Both the position numbers and the translations under genes were made by a program. The notes under the pieces were generated by a model that made no database searches, was not told where the DNA came from, and worked only from the letters and a program-made list of their open reading frames with translations. From Arabidopsis thaliana (lineage: Eukaryota > Streptophyta > Magnoliopsida > Brassicales > Brassicaceae), in NCBI RefSeq assembly GCF_000001735.4, contig NC_003070.9, forward strand, positions 16,787,971-16,851,970: a stretch of 64,000 nt of DNA, given 5' to 3'. Below, piece after piece: positions 15,200 to 26,814 of this stretch (within the stretch, counting starts at the first letter, position 1; each line of letters starts with the position of its first letter).

Positions 15200-16199
15200 G
15201 ATTCTTCTTTCACTTTTATTTAATTTCTATTTTATATAAAATAATTATATTGAATAAAATAGTAGTTTTTATTCTGTATATGATGTGATTCAAATTTTTG
15301 AAAACAGACATATATTATTCAATCGATGAAGAAATAATATGTATACAATGTCACACATTGCTTAAAAAATTGGACAATGGTTTAGAGTCATATATACTGT
15401 AAAAATGACTAAAATGATTCTGAATACAAAATAAGAAACTTAAGTTTTTAGATGTACAAAACTAAAAGTGTTCGGTTTACTCCCGTTCTTTATTTCAAAA
15501 TATGGAAACTTTTAAAAAGTTTCAAATTATTTTAAATATTTAAACTTTATAAAGTGAAATATTATTACTGTTTCAAAAATTGAAGCTTTTTATGAAATTT
15601 CAAATATTATAAATATTTGAAATTTATAATAATTAAAAATTAAGTTTGAACATTATAAATATTTAAACTTTATGCTACAGGTGAAATTCTATAATTGGCG
15701 GGTTTAGATCGATAATAATACGGGACGGTATACTGCTGGTGAAATACTAGAATTAACGATCAAAATACAATTATACAATCTTAAACATTAAACAAAACAA
15801 ACAATATTAACAAAACAGATACAAGTTTCTTTTTTTAAGGAAATACATCTCGATTCTTTTATAAGAAATTTCTACATTATAAACATTTAAATTTTATACT
15901 ATGGATGAAATCCTAGAATTGACAGATTTTGGTCGATATTAATACATGATTGTATACTACGGGTGAAATTAACAATCAAATACAATTATACAATCTTAAA
16001 CACTAAACGAAATAAATAATATTAACAAAAAAATACAACTTAAAATTTTAAAATTTAGCTAAAGAATATCGTCTCGCATTGTACCATATACTTAAATTAA
16101 ACAAAATAATAGCATATTTATATAAATCATCTTAAAAACAAAAATTGATTTTTTTTAAATAAAAATTTAGGCCGCGGTATACCGCGGGTTAATATCTAG
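15200..16199 (+). mobile_element. Helitron 3' portion, 5' end not resolved
   Basis: It ends with CCGCGGTATACCGCGG, TTAATAT and CTAG (16196-16199) followed by T. Upstream is the GGGTTTAGATCGAT / ACAATCTTAAACA module found in the Helitrons at 18181 and 36549. The module occurs twice here (about 15690-15830 and 15897-16040), so the element has an internal duplication of about 210 bp. The 5' TC end could not be fixed and may lie further left. Confidence 0.65.
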
Positions 16200-18180
16200 T
16201 TTGTTTTAATTGTATACAAAATCTTATTGATGATATTGAATTCTATCACTTTCAATTTTGCAATACAGTTTAACGATATATTTCATCATAATAAACTAGA
16301 TTTGATTCTTACATATTTCATCTTAAGTGATTAATTTTTTATATCAAAATCTCTACAGCAAAAATTCTATAGTTACAGCCCAACCAATCACCCACCTTAG
16401 TTAATATGTTTTTTAAAATTAACAATTCAGAAAACATAATAAATAAATAAAAACAGAAATCCACAAAAATATTTGGAAAACAAACATATATGGCAAACTA
16501 ATTTTCTTAATTAATTTTTATATATGGCGTAATCTAGTTAGTTAATTTTACATCATGCAAATTAATTTTGATTGAGTTAAAATTAATTAATAAAAAAATA
16601 CTAACTTCTCATTAAGTTAATTGAAAAGTCAAATTTGTAAGATATTTATTCCCCAAAAATTTGTGTTTTCACTTACGACTACATGCGTTAAAATTCTTAT
16701 AATAAAATATAAGTGTATGCTTGTAGTATCACATCAAATAATGCAAGCCCCTCCATCACACGATACGTTAAATTCTTAGAATAAAACATAAGTATTCAAA
16801 AAATTATTCTTATAAACTCATTAATTTTCAAACTTTTCTCAATAATGTTTTTAAAATTTTGCGCTAATTTAGCGAATGAAAACATTATATTACAATGATA
16901 AATACAGTTTTATCCGATTTAATTTATGTTAAATAGTTATAGACATATAGATTAGTTATTAACATCAATGATTTAAAAAAAAATTAATCGCACACAAGCT
17001 TTTTAAATTTCAAAGGTCTTTTTAATTAGTTATTGTCCATAATACATGCTAAATTTAATGGGGGATTTGTAAAAATACCATTTTTTGTTGCCTTCCATTG
17101 TCTATTTTTCAAAAATATCATTTTCATGAAAAAATGATTAAATTATCTTTCATCAAATGAGAACATATAAATATAAATGAAAAAAATTCCGCCAAAATTG
17201 TTTCCATAGCGATCATCCGTCAAAACATTTCTTGCCAAAATTTGTATTTAAAAATCCTTGTAAAATTTTTTAGAACCCTTGTAAACCCTCTAAAAACTCT
17301 TAAAACCCTTGTAATTTTCTTAAAGCCTTTTAAAACTTTTTTAAAGTTGTTAAAAACACTTGTAAATCATTTGAAAACTTCTTAAAATCCTTATAAAGTC
17401 TTTAAATACATACGTAAATCCTTTAAACCCCTTTTAAAAACCCTTGTAAATATTTTAAAATCCTTATAAATCTTTTAAAACCATTGGAAACCTTTTAAGA
17501 AGATTTTAAAAAAGTTCGTGAACAGCGGTGGTCACGAATTATGGGATACACGTTCTAGCAATGTAATTTAATTATTGTTTTTTGTTTTGTTTACACTGTT
17601 CAACCCCATGTCTATGAACGAGACATAAAAATCAAAAGAACCAAGAAAATATTTTCAGATCTAGAACACAGACAATGAGACAAATGTATATCAAAGACAC
17701 AAAACTATGCTAAATGAGTATATGACCGTACGTCGGTACGTGGGGTTAAAATGGATCATGATTGGTAGTTAGACCATTGGGTATAATTAGGTTGGAGTAG
17801 TAAATTGTTTGAACATTGCATAAGTTGAGAAGTTGTGCCTTTTTCATGTTAAGCATGTCCAATTATGCCTTTTTCAACATTCTAGATGAGACTGGCTTTC
17901 TCCTAACTAGTTTTCCTAAGCTTTCACTTTCGTCCATCTCTTGCTCTTTGTACCTTAGTGTTAATTTTTTATTCAAATTTAATTGTAATTTTTTTTGTTT
18001 TTGGTCAAGACTTTATTGTATGTTCTTTGTAAACTGGTTTTCTCTAATCAAATTATATTATAATTAATGTGCATGTTATTGGAAAAAAATTGTTGTGTAA
18101 TAAGAGTACATGTATACATAGAAAAAATAATTTGAAGTTCAATCTAATCGCGAGTAATAGCATTTAGGCCAAAACAAATA
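16200..18180. other. AT-rich intergenic DNA
   Basis: No gene is supported. A plus-strand frame at 17816-18067 (83 codons) is low-complexity Phe/Leu/Ser sequence typical of chance translation of AT-rich DNA. The degenerate repeat array at 17240-17500 is the only structured part. Confidence 0.55.
17240..17500. repeat. Degenerate short tandem array of AAACCCTTGTAAA-like units
   Basis: At least ten units of about 18-30 bp share AAAACCCTTGTAAATC followed by TTTTAAA, with drift in length and sequence. The phase wanders, as in old minisatellites. Confidence 0.65.
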
Positions 18181-19984
18181 TCCTATACTATTATTTGGGA
18201 AGTACATAATAAAAATTAACTTTATTTTTTGTAAGTAATTACATAGGTTTAACATTAGAAATAAAATTTTAAAGAGTAAATTAATTCATCTCCTTAAAGA
18301 TTAAAAAGTCAAATATTAATTTAATTTAATTAGAAAAACGAAAAAAATTATTAATTTCCAAAACAGTAACCGATCAAAATCAACATATAAGATTTGATAT
18401 CTAAATTTTAATTAATTTAATTTAATTAGAAAAATAAAATACATTATTAATTTCCAAAAAAGTAACCAATTAAAATCAACAAATTAGATTTGATATCTTA
18501 ATCATCATATTAAATTTTTAATTAATTATTATACTTCACCTCTCATCTTTATATGATTCTATTTTTGCGAAAGAAATAATATCAGCATATCATCGGTATA
18601 AAAAAAATAATTAGAGTGTTTTCGCATATGCCATGATTTAAATTTTTAAAAACGAATATAAACTGTTCAATACATGAAAAAATAATATAACGGCTCAAAA
18701 ATATATTTAAGAAAACTTTCGACTGAGTAACGGGTCATAATTTGAATATTTATATTCAATTTCATACATATTATTTTGAAAATTTATAATCTTATATATT
18801 ACAATAATTAATAACATATTAGATTTTTTTTATGTGTATGATGTGATTTAATTTTTAATACAAGCTAGAGAATCCTAAAATTGACGGGTTTAGATCGATA
18901 CTAATACAAGATGATATACTACAAATAAAATTCTAAAATTAACAATCAAAATACAAGGGTATAATCTTAAACACTAAACAATATAAATAATATCAACAAA
19001 AGATATACAACTCGAAATATGCTATACTATTATTTTGGAAGTACATAATAAAAATTAACCTTATTTCTTGTAAGTAATTACATAGGTATGCCATTAGAAA
19101 GAAAATTTCAAAGAGTAAATTAATTCATCTTCTTAAGGATTAAAAAGTCAAATACTAATTTAATTAATTTAATTTAATTAAAAAAAATAAATACATTATT
19201 AATTTCAAAACAGTAACCAATCAAAATCAACATATAAGATTTGATCTAAATTTTAATTAATTTAATTTAATTAGAAAAACGAAATACATTATTAATTTCC
19301 AAAAAAGTAACCAATTAAAACCAACAAATTAGATTTGATATCTAAATTATCATATTAATTTTTTGTTAATTATTATACTTCACCTCTCATCTTTATATGA
19401 TTCTATTTTTGCGAAAGAAATAATATCATCATATCATCGGTATAAAAAAAAATAATTAGAGTGTTTTCGCATCTGCTATGATTTGAATTTTTAAAAACGA
19501 ATATAAACTGTTCAATACATGAAAAAAAATATAACGGCTCAAAAATATATTTAAGAAAACTTTCGACTGAGTAACGGGTCATAATTTGAATATTTATATT
19601 CAATTTCATACATATTATTTTGAAAATTTATAATCTTATATACTACAATAATTAATAACATATTAGATTTTTTTTATGTGTATGATGTGATTCAATTTTT
19701 AATACAAGCGGGAGAATCCTAGAATTGACGGGTTTAGATCGATATTAATACAAAATGGTATACTACAAATACAATTCTAAAATTAACAATCGAAATACAA
19801 GTGTATAATCTTAAACACTAAACAATATAAATAATATCAACAAAACATATACATCTTGCAGTGTACTATACATTTAAAATCAAATAAAATAATATCATAT
19901 ATTTACAAATCATCTTTACAAAAAACGTTTTTAGTTTAATTAAAATATAAGCCTACCCGAAGTATACCGCGGGTTAATATCTAG
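18181..19984 (+). mobile_element. Helitron with head-to-tail duplication of its body
   Basis: Copy A starts TCCTATACTATTATTTGGGA after A at 18180 and runs to about 19018. Copy B begins about 19019 with the nearly identical CTATACTATTATTTTGGAAG and runs to the 3' end CTAG at 19981-19984, after a TATACCGCGGG hairpin remnant. The two roughly 840-bp bodies match almost base for base, but copy A lacks the last 100 bp with the terminal hairpin. No Rep/helicase frame is present. The base after CTAG is G, not T, so the right junction may be altered. Confidence 0.82.
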
Positions 19985-20125
19985 GTAGTACTATATTAGT
20001 ATAGAACCAAGCTCTTTTGCAATTGCAAGGGATATGTAACAATAAGTCTTGGGAGCCGAAAGATCAGAAGATAGTGAAATCATGCTTCCATCACCAATGA
20101 CCTTTCTTTTCAAAGTTTGAGAATT
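19985..20125 (-). other. Exon-like open stretch abutting a Helitron end
   Basis: On the minus strand an acceptor-like TTTGTGCAG ends at 20126. An open frame of about 44 codons follows (start NSQTLKRKVIGDGS, later SAPKTYCYISLAIAKEL) and closes next to the Helitron CTAG. Composition is coding-like compared with the flanks. I do not recognise the protein. It may be a gene fragment moved with the Helitron or an alternative last exon downstream of the peptidase gene. Confidence 0.3.
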
Positions 20126-20268
20126 CTGCACAAATCAAATATTTGACATTTACAAAGAGTTATTAGCAGCCATTTAAGGTCTTAAGGCTAGAGTATATGT
20201 CAATAAAAATACTTATGAAAACATCTATTACACATCTTGGTCAAATCAAATGTGAGCCTTGACCATCT

Positions 20269-22443
20269 TCAAGCAGCCTCAAAGGAACTTAGAGCGCTGA
20301 TAACTGATTCATATACTCCTATTCCTTTCATGAACACGGTATCTTTAAGGAACTGAGGCCACGAGAAGATGCTTAATTATATCACAATTGTGGTTCTATA
20401 TATTATTTAAAAGATGTCAATAGATAATATCATGATGCCAATACCTCGTTATGGTCATGCACTAAAATAGGTGTATTGATCATTGGAGAGAAACCTAGAA
20501 CTGGTATTCCTAAAGTGCGAATAAAGCGTGAATCTGTAGTTGAAATCAATATTTCAGGCTTTGCGAGTTTTCCTCCAGTTGCTTCAACAGCTTGCTTGAA
20601 GATAGACCACCAAGGATTGGTATCATTTGTTGTAGTCATTATAGGTCGCCCTAAATGGTCTGTTAACTTTCCTTGTTGTTTTAGCTGGTGCAATAAAACA
20701 ATTAATTGGATTAGTTTTGCTTCTTATGTAAAGAAATGACTATATTTGACTAAAACGGAAACTCTTGTAACATGTGATCAAATTACAAAGTTTAGAGATA
20801 CAACAAAGAAGATCTCACTAAACGTATGTAACATCATCAAATGAGAGCACACATTTGGTTATGACATCTCATATTCCTGGCTAAAGAAATTAAAATGAAG
20901 ATTAGAGAAGAAGAAAAGCAAATGATGAAACTAAGTCCAAAGAAACAAGATCAAATAATCTGATGAACTGTTTTGCATAGTCACATTTTTTCCCCCTCAA
21001 TGTATACACAAAACTAATGAAGACCAAACATAAGGACCACTTAGACAGACTAAAGATTACCAAGAGCTAAAGATTATTATAACCAAAAATGCTTTGACAC
21101 TTTCTACTTAGTAGAGATTAGAGACATATAATTATTCATTTTACCGTGTAGGTCATGTTCCTAATAGAAGGAGCCCATTCCTCAGCAATCCTTTTCTTCA
21201 AAGCAACTGGATCTGCCATTGGAGGCAATCTTAGATCATACCCAACTTCTGCTTCTGAAGGTTGCATGTTCATCACAAATCCCTGAGAAAAAGAAATAAA
21301 CTGTTTAACAAAAAGTCTTATATAACAGAACATTCTCCAACTCATTCCTCTAATTTTCACTGTATAACAGAGTTTGGTTTTACTCCAATCTATTCCTCTA
21401 TTTTCTATTCTAAAAATTATTTCGAATAAATTTCTTCTCTAGTTAATTGTTTATTCTTTAAAATATCCATTATTAATCAAAAATGTTAATTAACCTATTT
21501 ATTTTGTTTACCAATCTTGTTTAAAATGGAATATAGAGTGAGTTTATAAAATATATTATTACAGAGAAAAATAGAGTAGGACTTGAGGTGCTCTTACAGT
21601 AGTGGAGGGAGTTCCAGCTTTAAGATAAACTGGATTCACAGAGATAACCTCCGAATTCGCAGCTTTACCAGCTTTAACAAAATCAAACTGTGACTCTCTA
21701 AACCTAGAAATCAACTCAACACTCTTCATCAAATTCTCCATAGCTGAATTATCATAAAGCTTAGCACCATGACCTGGCATACCATTAGCTCGGATAGCGA
21801 GATGCCAAGGAGTTCGTTCAGCGTAAAACACCCTGAACTCATCTCCGGGACTCGCTTGTCCTTCATCCATAACAAATCCCAAATTCAAATCTTTAAACTC
21901 CGAAGACGCCGCGAATTTCATCATCCCACCGAATCCACCGATCTCTTCTTCAGGTACGTAAGAGATATGGATCGTACGAAGAGGAGAGAAGCTTCTTGAT
22001 TTCAAGTTCCTGATTGCTTCTAGATACTGAACTCCTATACACTTGTCATCTTGCGCGCCGCGAGCGTAGATATGACCATCGATGGTTCGGTGAGCTGAGA
22101 ATGGTGGATGTATCCACTTCTCGGATTCCGCGGGAACAGAATCGAGATGAGAGTTGAAGAGAATTGAAGAAAGGTTAAGGTTTGAGCCTAGCCATGTGAG
22201 GAGAAGAACTGGCTTACCAGGAACAAACTCGATGGTTCGAGAAGTAAGACCAATTGATCTTGCTTGATCAAGAAGAAAAGAGATTGGTGCGGTGTAGTTA
22301 GGGTTTGGATGAGCGGTGTTGAATCTTAAGTATTGCTGGAATCGTGTGATTGGTGTGTCTTCTTCTTCTTCTTTGCTGTGTGATTGGAGGGAGAAGATAA
22401 ATGAGAAGAGGAAGAGAGTCCAGAGAAGAAGAGACACCGCCAT
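20269..22443 (-). CDS. Secreted M20 peptidase, aminoacylase-1-like
   Basis: Four exons on the minus strand, 21598-22443, 21145-21282, 20445-20684 and 20269-20352, give 435 residues. A signal peptide covers about residues 1-22. The M20 di-zinc site is complete: H99 and D101 (NSHLDSVP), D132 (ARGAQDDK), E165-E167 with the catalytic Glu (PEEEIGG), D193/E194 (VMDEGQ) and a C-terminal His in ILVHDHNE. The dimerisation or lid domain containing GMPGHGAKL lies between. Family members hydrolyse N-acyl-L-amino acids to amino acid and carboxylate; the plant substrate is not established. Gene order suggests At1g44180. Introns of 262 to 460 bp (315 bp for the first) are ordinary for the species. Confidence 0.95.
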
Positions 22444-23763
22444 GGAATTGTAGTTGGAGGAGTTAAGACTAGATCAGAGAGTGAACAAGAAGAGCAACTT
22501 CGGGTCAATGCAAAAATCTTTTGTTATTCATTGTGACTTGAGCTTGACTAACTAATAACTCTTGATCGAAATGGTCTTTGAAATAACATTAAAAACAAGA
22601 GACCTGATAATATATTCAAATCATTAGTATTGTCCCTATGACCCTATGCTATGCGGGGGAGAAATTAACAGCTAGTGATCTATATTATTCCATTAATCTA
22701 AATTAACAGCTAGTGATCTCTATTATTCCATTAATCTATATTATCTTACATAGTTACATTTCTTGATGTATAAGATTTATCAAATTCGTGATCTTACTAT
22801 AAGATAGATAAATCTTGATTTTTACAACATGGTCATAGGTGATACTCATAAAGTATCATTAAGAATTTTTTAATATTATTTATAATGTTTATTTAATAGA
22901 TATATATTTTTTTTTCTTGCTTTTGGCAAATGCGACCAGTCAGGAAATGCTAGTCAAAAGATACTGATATCAAAAATATCAATGGGCTGATACTGATTAA
23001 GCTCATTGTAATTGTTTTGTCAATATAAAAATAATTTTCGAACTTATGATATTCTAGAAATATTATCCATTTTAAGGTGTCTATATTAACTTATTATGGA
23101 TCAAATTCATCAGTCAAATTTGTCACGTGCAAGATCGTTCTCATTAAGTTTTTGTCACCTAAAACCAACATCTCAAACCCATCCTCTTTTTTTGACAAAA
23201 GAAGCCAAGCCCATTAGGCCCATTAGAACCCAAAAAGAGCAACGTACAAAACATCAAGAGTTTGTTGTGTCTTGTGTTCGCGTAACGCGTATCCTCTTCA
23301 ACGAGCCGCTTAAGCAAAAAACAGAAAAGAAAAATAAGAGATCTAATGAAAGTAAGTCCAAGAAGTTGTTGTTGTCATGTTGTGATCGCTGTAGTAAGTC
23401 ATCATCATAAGCTACGTGAGAGAGAAGAGAAAAGAGAGAAGATCGTGATGGGTCCAAAATAAGAAGCAACCAGACCCGAGCCGTGAAAGCAAAGGAGGAA
23501 GGGGGAGAAGCAGATCGACGTCAATGGAGACGAGAGTTTTCCACGGTGATGGTGAGGTAAGTGAGATCAGATAATGGTGGATTTCTTTTTGCGGACACAT
23601 GTTAGAGAAGCCATATGATGCCTTTGTCAGTGGAGGTAAGCCCTAGCCATGGCGTTGATTTCTTTTTATGCAAAAAAACAAGTTTATTTGTTTAAAAAAT
23701 GGTCAAAAATAAACCCTAGAAAACAGTTCTGATATGGATTTTTCAACGTTTAGAAGTTTATTC
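22444..23763. other. Intergenic region with a possible plus-strand transcript start
   Basis: GGCCCATTA/AAGCCCATTAGG (site II-like elements, about 23205-23225) are followed by GC-richer DNA to about 23640 with splice-donor-like GAGGTAAGTG (about 23551) and GAGGTAAGCC (about 23633). This looks like the start of a transcription unit. Only very short frames are present, so a non-coding RNA or gene relic is possible. Before 23090 the sequence is AT-rich apart from the 38-bp duplication. Confidence 0.4.
22663..22738. repeat. 38-bp perfect-spaced tandem duplication
   Basis: Two adjacent 38-bp units (22663-22700 and 22701-22738) starting AATTAACAGCTAGTGATCT differ by about one base, so the duplication is recent. 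Confidence 0.85.
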
Positions 23764-24648
23764 GGTGGCGAGTTTCATGGAACTCTTGGCTATAGATCCA
23801 ATAATGGGATTGTGATTGCATTAGTTAGGGTTTGGGTTGGTTTTAATATATTTTAACAAATTGTAATGTTTGGTTTGGGAAACGAACTCCGCTTGAGCTT
23901 AAACTTTTTACCTAGGAGCCTTCATGACTCATGGATTTAGGTTTCTGTTGGAGAACCACAGTACTGGAGCGTAAGAGTATGTGGTTGAAGCTCAAGTGGT
24001 AAATCTCTCTTAAATGAGAAGAAATGAGAAGCAAGTTGTTTTTCAACATCAAGTAGCTAGGGTGAGAATGTTATTTGTAAAACATAGTTTCGTTTCATTA
24101 TGTTTCTTGATTCATGACATAAATGTTTTAGATCTGATTGTCTAGGACAAAATTAACTAGGTAATGATGGTGATTGCTGAGTTGATGTTTGATAAAAATG
24201 CTATGATATGCATAAACTCAAAAATCATATAATTACCTAATCTTGTCCAAGGTAATGTGATCTTAAGCCTATATGCCATGAATAAAGAAGCATAACTAAA
24301 TAAAACAATATTATGTTTCGCAAATACCACTCTCACCTTAGCTACTTGAAGATTATAACAACTCACTTATCCCTTTTTGTTATTTATACAAATTCACTAT
24401 CTTAGTTTAAACGGCATATTTTCTCATAAGTTTGAAGTCTAAATTAATTTTCCATCAACCAAGAAATCTATGAGTCCTAACTCCTAAAAGCTCAAATCAA
24501 GCTCGTTGTCCAACCAAACAATAGAGCTTGTCACAATTTACTCAATACAAATATGTCTTGGAAATTCACGAATAAATTAACGACTAATCGTTGGAATCAC
24601 AATCCCACTGTTGAATATAAAGCATGAAGTATGAAGCTCTCCACCAAG
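23764..24648. repeat. Long imperfect foldback, arms about 430 nt, loop about 20 nt
   Basis: The left arm (about 23764-24187) pairs with the right arm (about 24209-24648). Matching blocks in order are CGGTGGCGAGTTTCAT with the inverse of the segment near 24633-24645, ATGGGATTGTGATT with 24592-24606, TGTTTGGTT with 24511-24519, CATGACTCATGGATTT with about 24465-24478, and CAAGTAGCTAGGGTGAGA with 24335-24353. The last block before the loop, GGACAAAATTAACTAGGTAAT, pairs with about 24230-24250. I estimate three quarters identity. A transcript from either strand would form a very long hairpin. No coding frame runs through it. Confidence 0.8.
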
Positions 24649-24679
24649 TTTTAGTCAGATCCGACTTTCACATGAATCT

Positions 24680-25370
24680 CTCACGAGACTCTGAAGTTGT
24701 TGTGATAGATCTGTATTTTACGGTTTCAGGTTTGGACAGTTTCAACTGTTTTTTGCACAGGAAGGAAGCTTCACTGTGGCTAAGGCTTCACTTGTTCGAC
24801 ATCGTCAGTGGCTCCGTTTGCTTTTGTATTCTTAAAGAAAGAGAAGTCGAAACCATAACACCGCTCTTATAGGATGACCGGTTTTTGGAAGTTTACTAAT
24901 CCCAAAATGAAAATGAGAACTGGTCAAGATTAGTTTGGTTCGGTTTACGTCGTCTTTCATCATTGGCATGTAAAATTTAGTTTAGAAACGAACCAGTTAC
25001 TTTGACAAAAAAAAAAAGAAACGAACCAGTTAATGTAGCATGCATGATACATCAAAATAAAATGAGATCATGTTTACACGTATAGCATCTCTGAAACGAA
25101 CCAATGTGTATCATCACGATTCTCTTCTATTTGGTGAAGGAAAAGTTTAATATTTCCCATATCTCTGAACTTGCTGTGATAGAACTGTTTTCTAGGGTTT
25201 TATGTTTGGAAAGTTTAAACTGTTTCTTGGACAGGAAGAAAGCCTTGCGGTGGCTAAGGCCTAACTTTAGAAACGCCGATAGAGATGCTCTTATGGACTT
25301 GGTTTCCTTTACCAAAATAATATGGATGGGTTTGGGATGTTGGTCTTGTACAAAGTTCCCACTTATTTAG
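24680..25370 (+). repeat. Two diverged copies of an exon-like segment
   Basis: Segments at about 24688-24800 and 25160-25268 share GTGATAGA(T/A)CTGT, TTTGGA.AGTTT.AACTGTTT, GACAGGAA-like sequence and GTGGCTAAGGC. Conceptual translations correspond too (DSFNCFLHRKEASLWLR and ESLNCFLDRKKALRWLR). The protein is unknown to me. The copies look like relics of one exon duplicated about 470 bp apart. The DNA from 25371 to 25683 shows nothing further. Confidence 0.5.
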
Positions 25371-25683
25371 TTAGTTCGGCCAAGACTGGACTTAACAACA
25401 TTAACTAGCCGCAGTCATCTAATTTATCGACTTCCTTAAGAAAAAACAAATGTTATTCAAGTAGTTGAATGAGGATGCGTTCGATCAATATTTCGTTTTG
25501 TTGTTGTATTGGAGAAAATAAGGAAGGAAAAAAAAAAACCTTATGAATTATTCGTGAAATGTAGCAAAAGAGCAGTCCATAAGACATGGACAACAACAAA
25601 ATTGCATGACTATAAAGAACCAAAGAAGAAAAAAAAGCCCTATAATTAAAAAAAAAAAGAAAGAAAAACCAAATAAGAGCTAA

Positions 25684-26763
25684 CTAATACTTAACATGGC
25701 AAGTGTAACGAATAAGTGGAACGAAGAAAGGATCGGTGAAGAAGCCCAAAATGACATCGGTACATTCATGTCTCATGTTGACAATAAGGTTGCAGCAATA
25801 GTCACTAACAAGAAACCCTCTTCTGTAGTAACTTACTTCCATCTGTTGCTTACATATTGCCGACGGTCCAAATTCGCTAATGCAGTTCGCGAAATGCACC
25901 CACGGATCCTGATAACTAGGCGACGGAGTTGTTGGTGGTGGTGGAGACTTCTTGGGAGTTGGACGCGGAGGTGATGGTTTAGGAGATGGTGGAGTTGTTG
26001 ATGGTTTAGGAGTCGGCGGAGATGGTTTACGACGTGGAGGAGATGGTTTAGGAGGTGGCTGAGATGGTTTGGGAGGTGGCGGAGACTTCTTAGGAGTTGG
26101 TGGTGGCGTTGATGGTTTAGGAGGAGATGGAGATGGTTTAGGAGGCGGTGGAGATTTTTTAGGACTTGGTGGCGGTGACGAGGGTTTGGGAGGAGAGGGA
26201 GGAGACTTCTTAGGTGTTGGTGGAGGTGTTGATGGTTTTGGAGGAGACGGGGATGGTTTAGGAGGTGGTGGAGACTTTTTGGGACTTGGTGGCGGGGATG
26301 ATGGTTTAGGCGGTGGTGGAGACTTTTTGGGGGTTGGTGGCGGCGATGAGGGTTTAGGAGGTGGTGGAGACTTTTTGGGTATTGGTGGCGGCGATGATGG
26401 TTTAGGCGGTGGTGGGGATTTTTTGGGGGTTCGTGGTGGCGGTGATGGTTTAGGCGATGGTGGAGACTTTTTCGGTGATAGAGGTGACGGAGGCCGAGAC
26501 GACGGAGTTGGTGGCTTCGGAGACGGCGGATGTGGAGGTGAAGGGTAGGAAATAGAGACGGCAGCTCCAGATCCGTTGTTGTATGTACATTTCCAGACTT
26601 TGGAATCTTTGAAGTTCAATTTATTACCAAAGTAATGGTTGTGTTCGGTATTCATCAACATGTCCTCATTGGAAACTTCCGAAGGTTTTGGCCAACTAGC
26701 GATCGTTGTGGTTGGTGAAATGACGAGACAAAGGATTGGTACGAGGAAGATGAGGCTCTTCAT
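25684..26763 (-). CDS. Secreted proline-rich ECA1/prolamin-like cysteine protein
   Basis: A single exon of 359 residues with an N-terminal signal peptide (about 1-22, FLVPILCLVISPT). A short conserved WPKPSE segment follows, then about 215 residues of extensin-like repeats (KKSPPPPKPS, SPPPPKPSPSPPKPS, PPPTPKK). The C-terminal domain has six cysteines in the order C, C, CC, C, C and ends FFVPLIRYTCHVKY. That domain fits the prolamin-like/ECA1 gametogenesis-related family (DUF784 type), secreted proteins mostly of egg cell, female gametophyte or pollen. The SPPPP blocks would be hydroxyproline-glycosylated in the wall. A TATA box lies 43 bp upstream. The gene at 33091-33786 is a relative. Gene order suggests At1g44191. 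Function unknown. Confidence 0.88.
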   Translation of the reverse strand: MKSLIFLVPILCLVISPTTTIASWPKPSEVSNEDMLMNTEHNHYFGNKLNFKDSKVWKCTYNNGSGAAVSISYPSPPHPPSPKPPTPSSRPPSPLSPKKSPPSPKPSPPPRTPKKSPPPPKPSSPPPIPKKSPPPPKPSSPPPTPKKSPPPPKPSSPPPSPKKSPPPPKPSPSPPKPSTPPPTPKKSPPSPPKPSSPPPSPKKSPPPPKPSPSPPKPSTPPPTPKKSPPPPKPSQPPPKPSPPRRKPSPPTPKPSTTPPSPKPSPPRPTPKKSPPPPTTPSPSYQDPWVHFANCISEFGPSAICKQQMEVSYYRRGFLVSDYCCNLIVNMRHECTDVILGFFTDPFFVPLIRYTCHVKY

Positions 26764-26805
26764 TGTTGAGTGTTTAAGAAAGCAATTTCATGAAAATTTA
26801 TCAAG

Positions 26806-26814
26806 CTTATATAG
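26806..26814 (-). promoter_or_regulatory. TATA box of the proline-rich ECA1-like gene
   Basis: CTATATAAG on the minus strand, about 45 bp upstream of the ATG at 26763. The surrounding CTCCTCTATATAAG resembles the element upstream of the paralogue (GGCTCTATATAAA). Confidence 0.7.

Noticed and set aside
17816..18067. 83-codon frame in AT-rich DNA
   Set aside because: Phe/Leu/Ser-rich low complexity, no family feature, no promoter or splice context.
23885..24005. Short inverted pair around CTTGAGCTT as a compact MIRNA hairpin
   Set aside because: The left motif pairs better with about 24490-24505 as part of the much larger foldback, so the short hairpin is probably incidental.
26069..26548. 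Plus-strand 159-codon glycine-rich frame
   Set aside because: It is the antisense of the PPPPKPS repeats on the minus strand; repeat codons keep the opposite strand open. The minus frame has signal peptide, cysteine domain and promoter.
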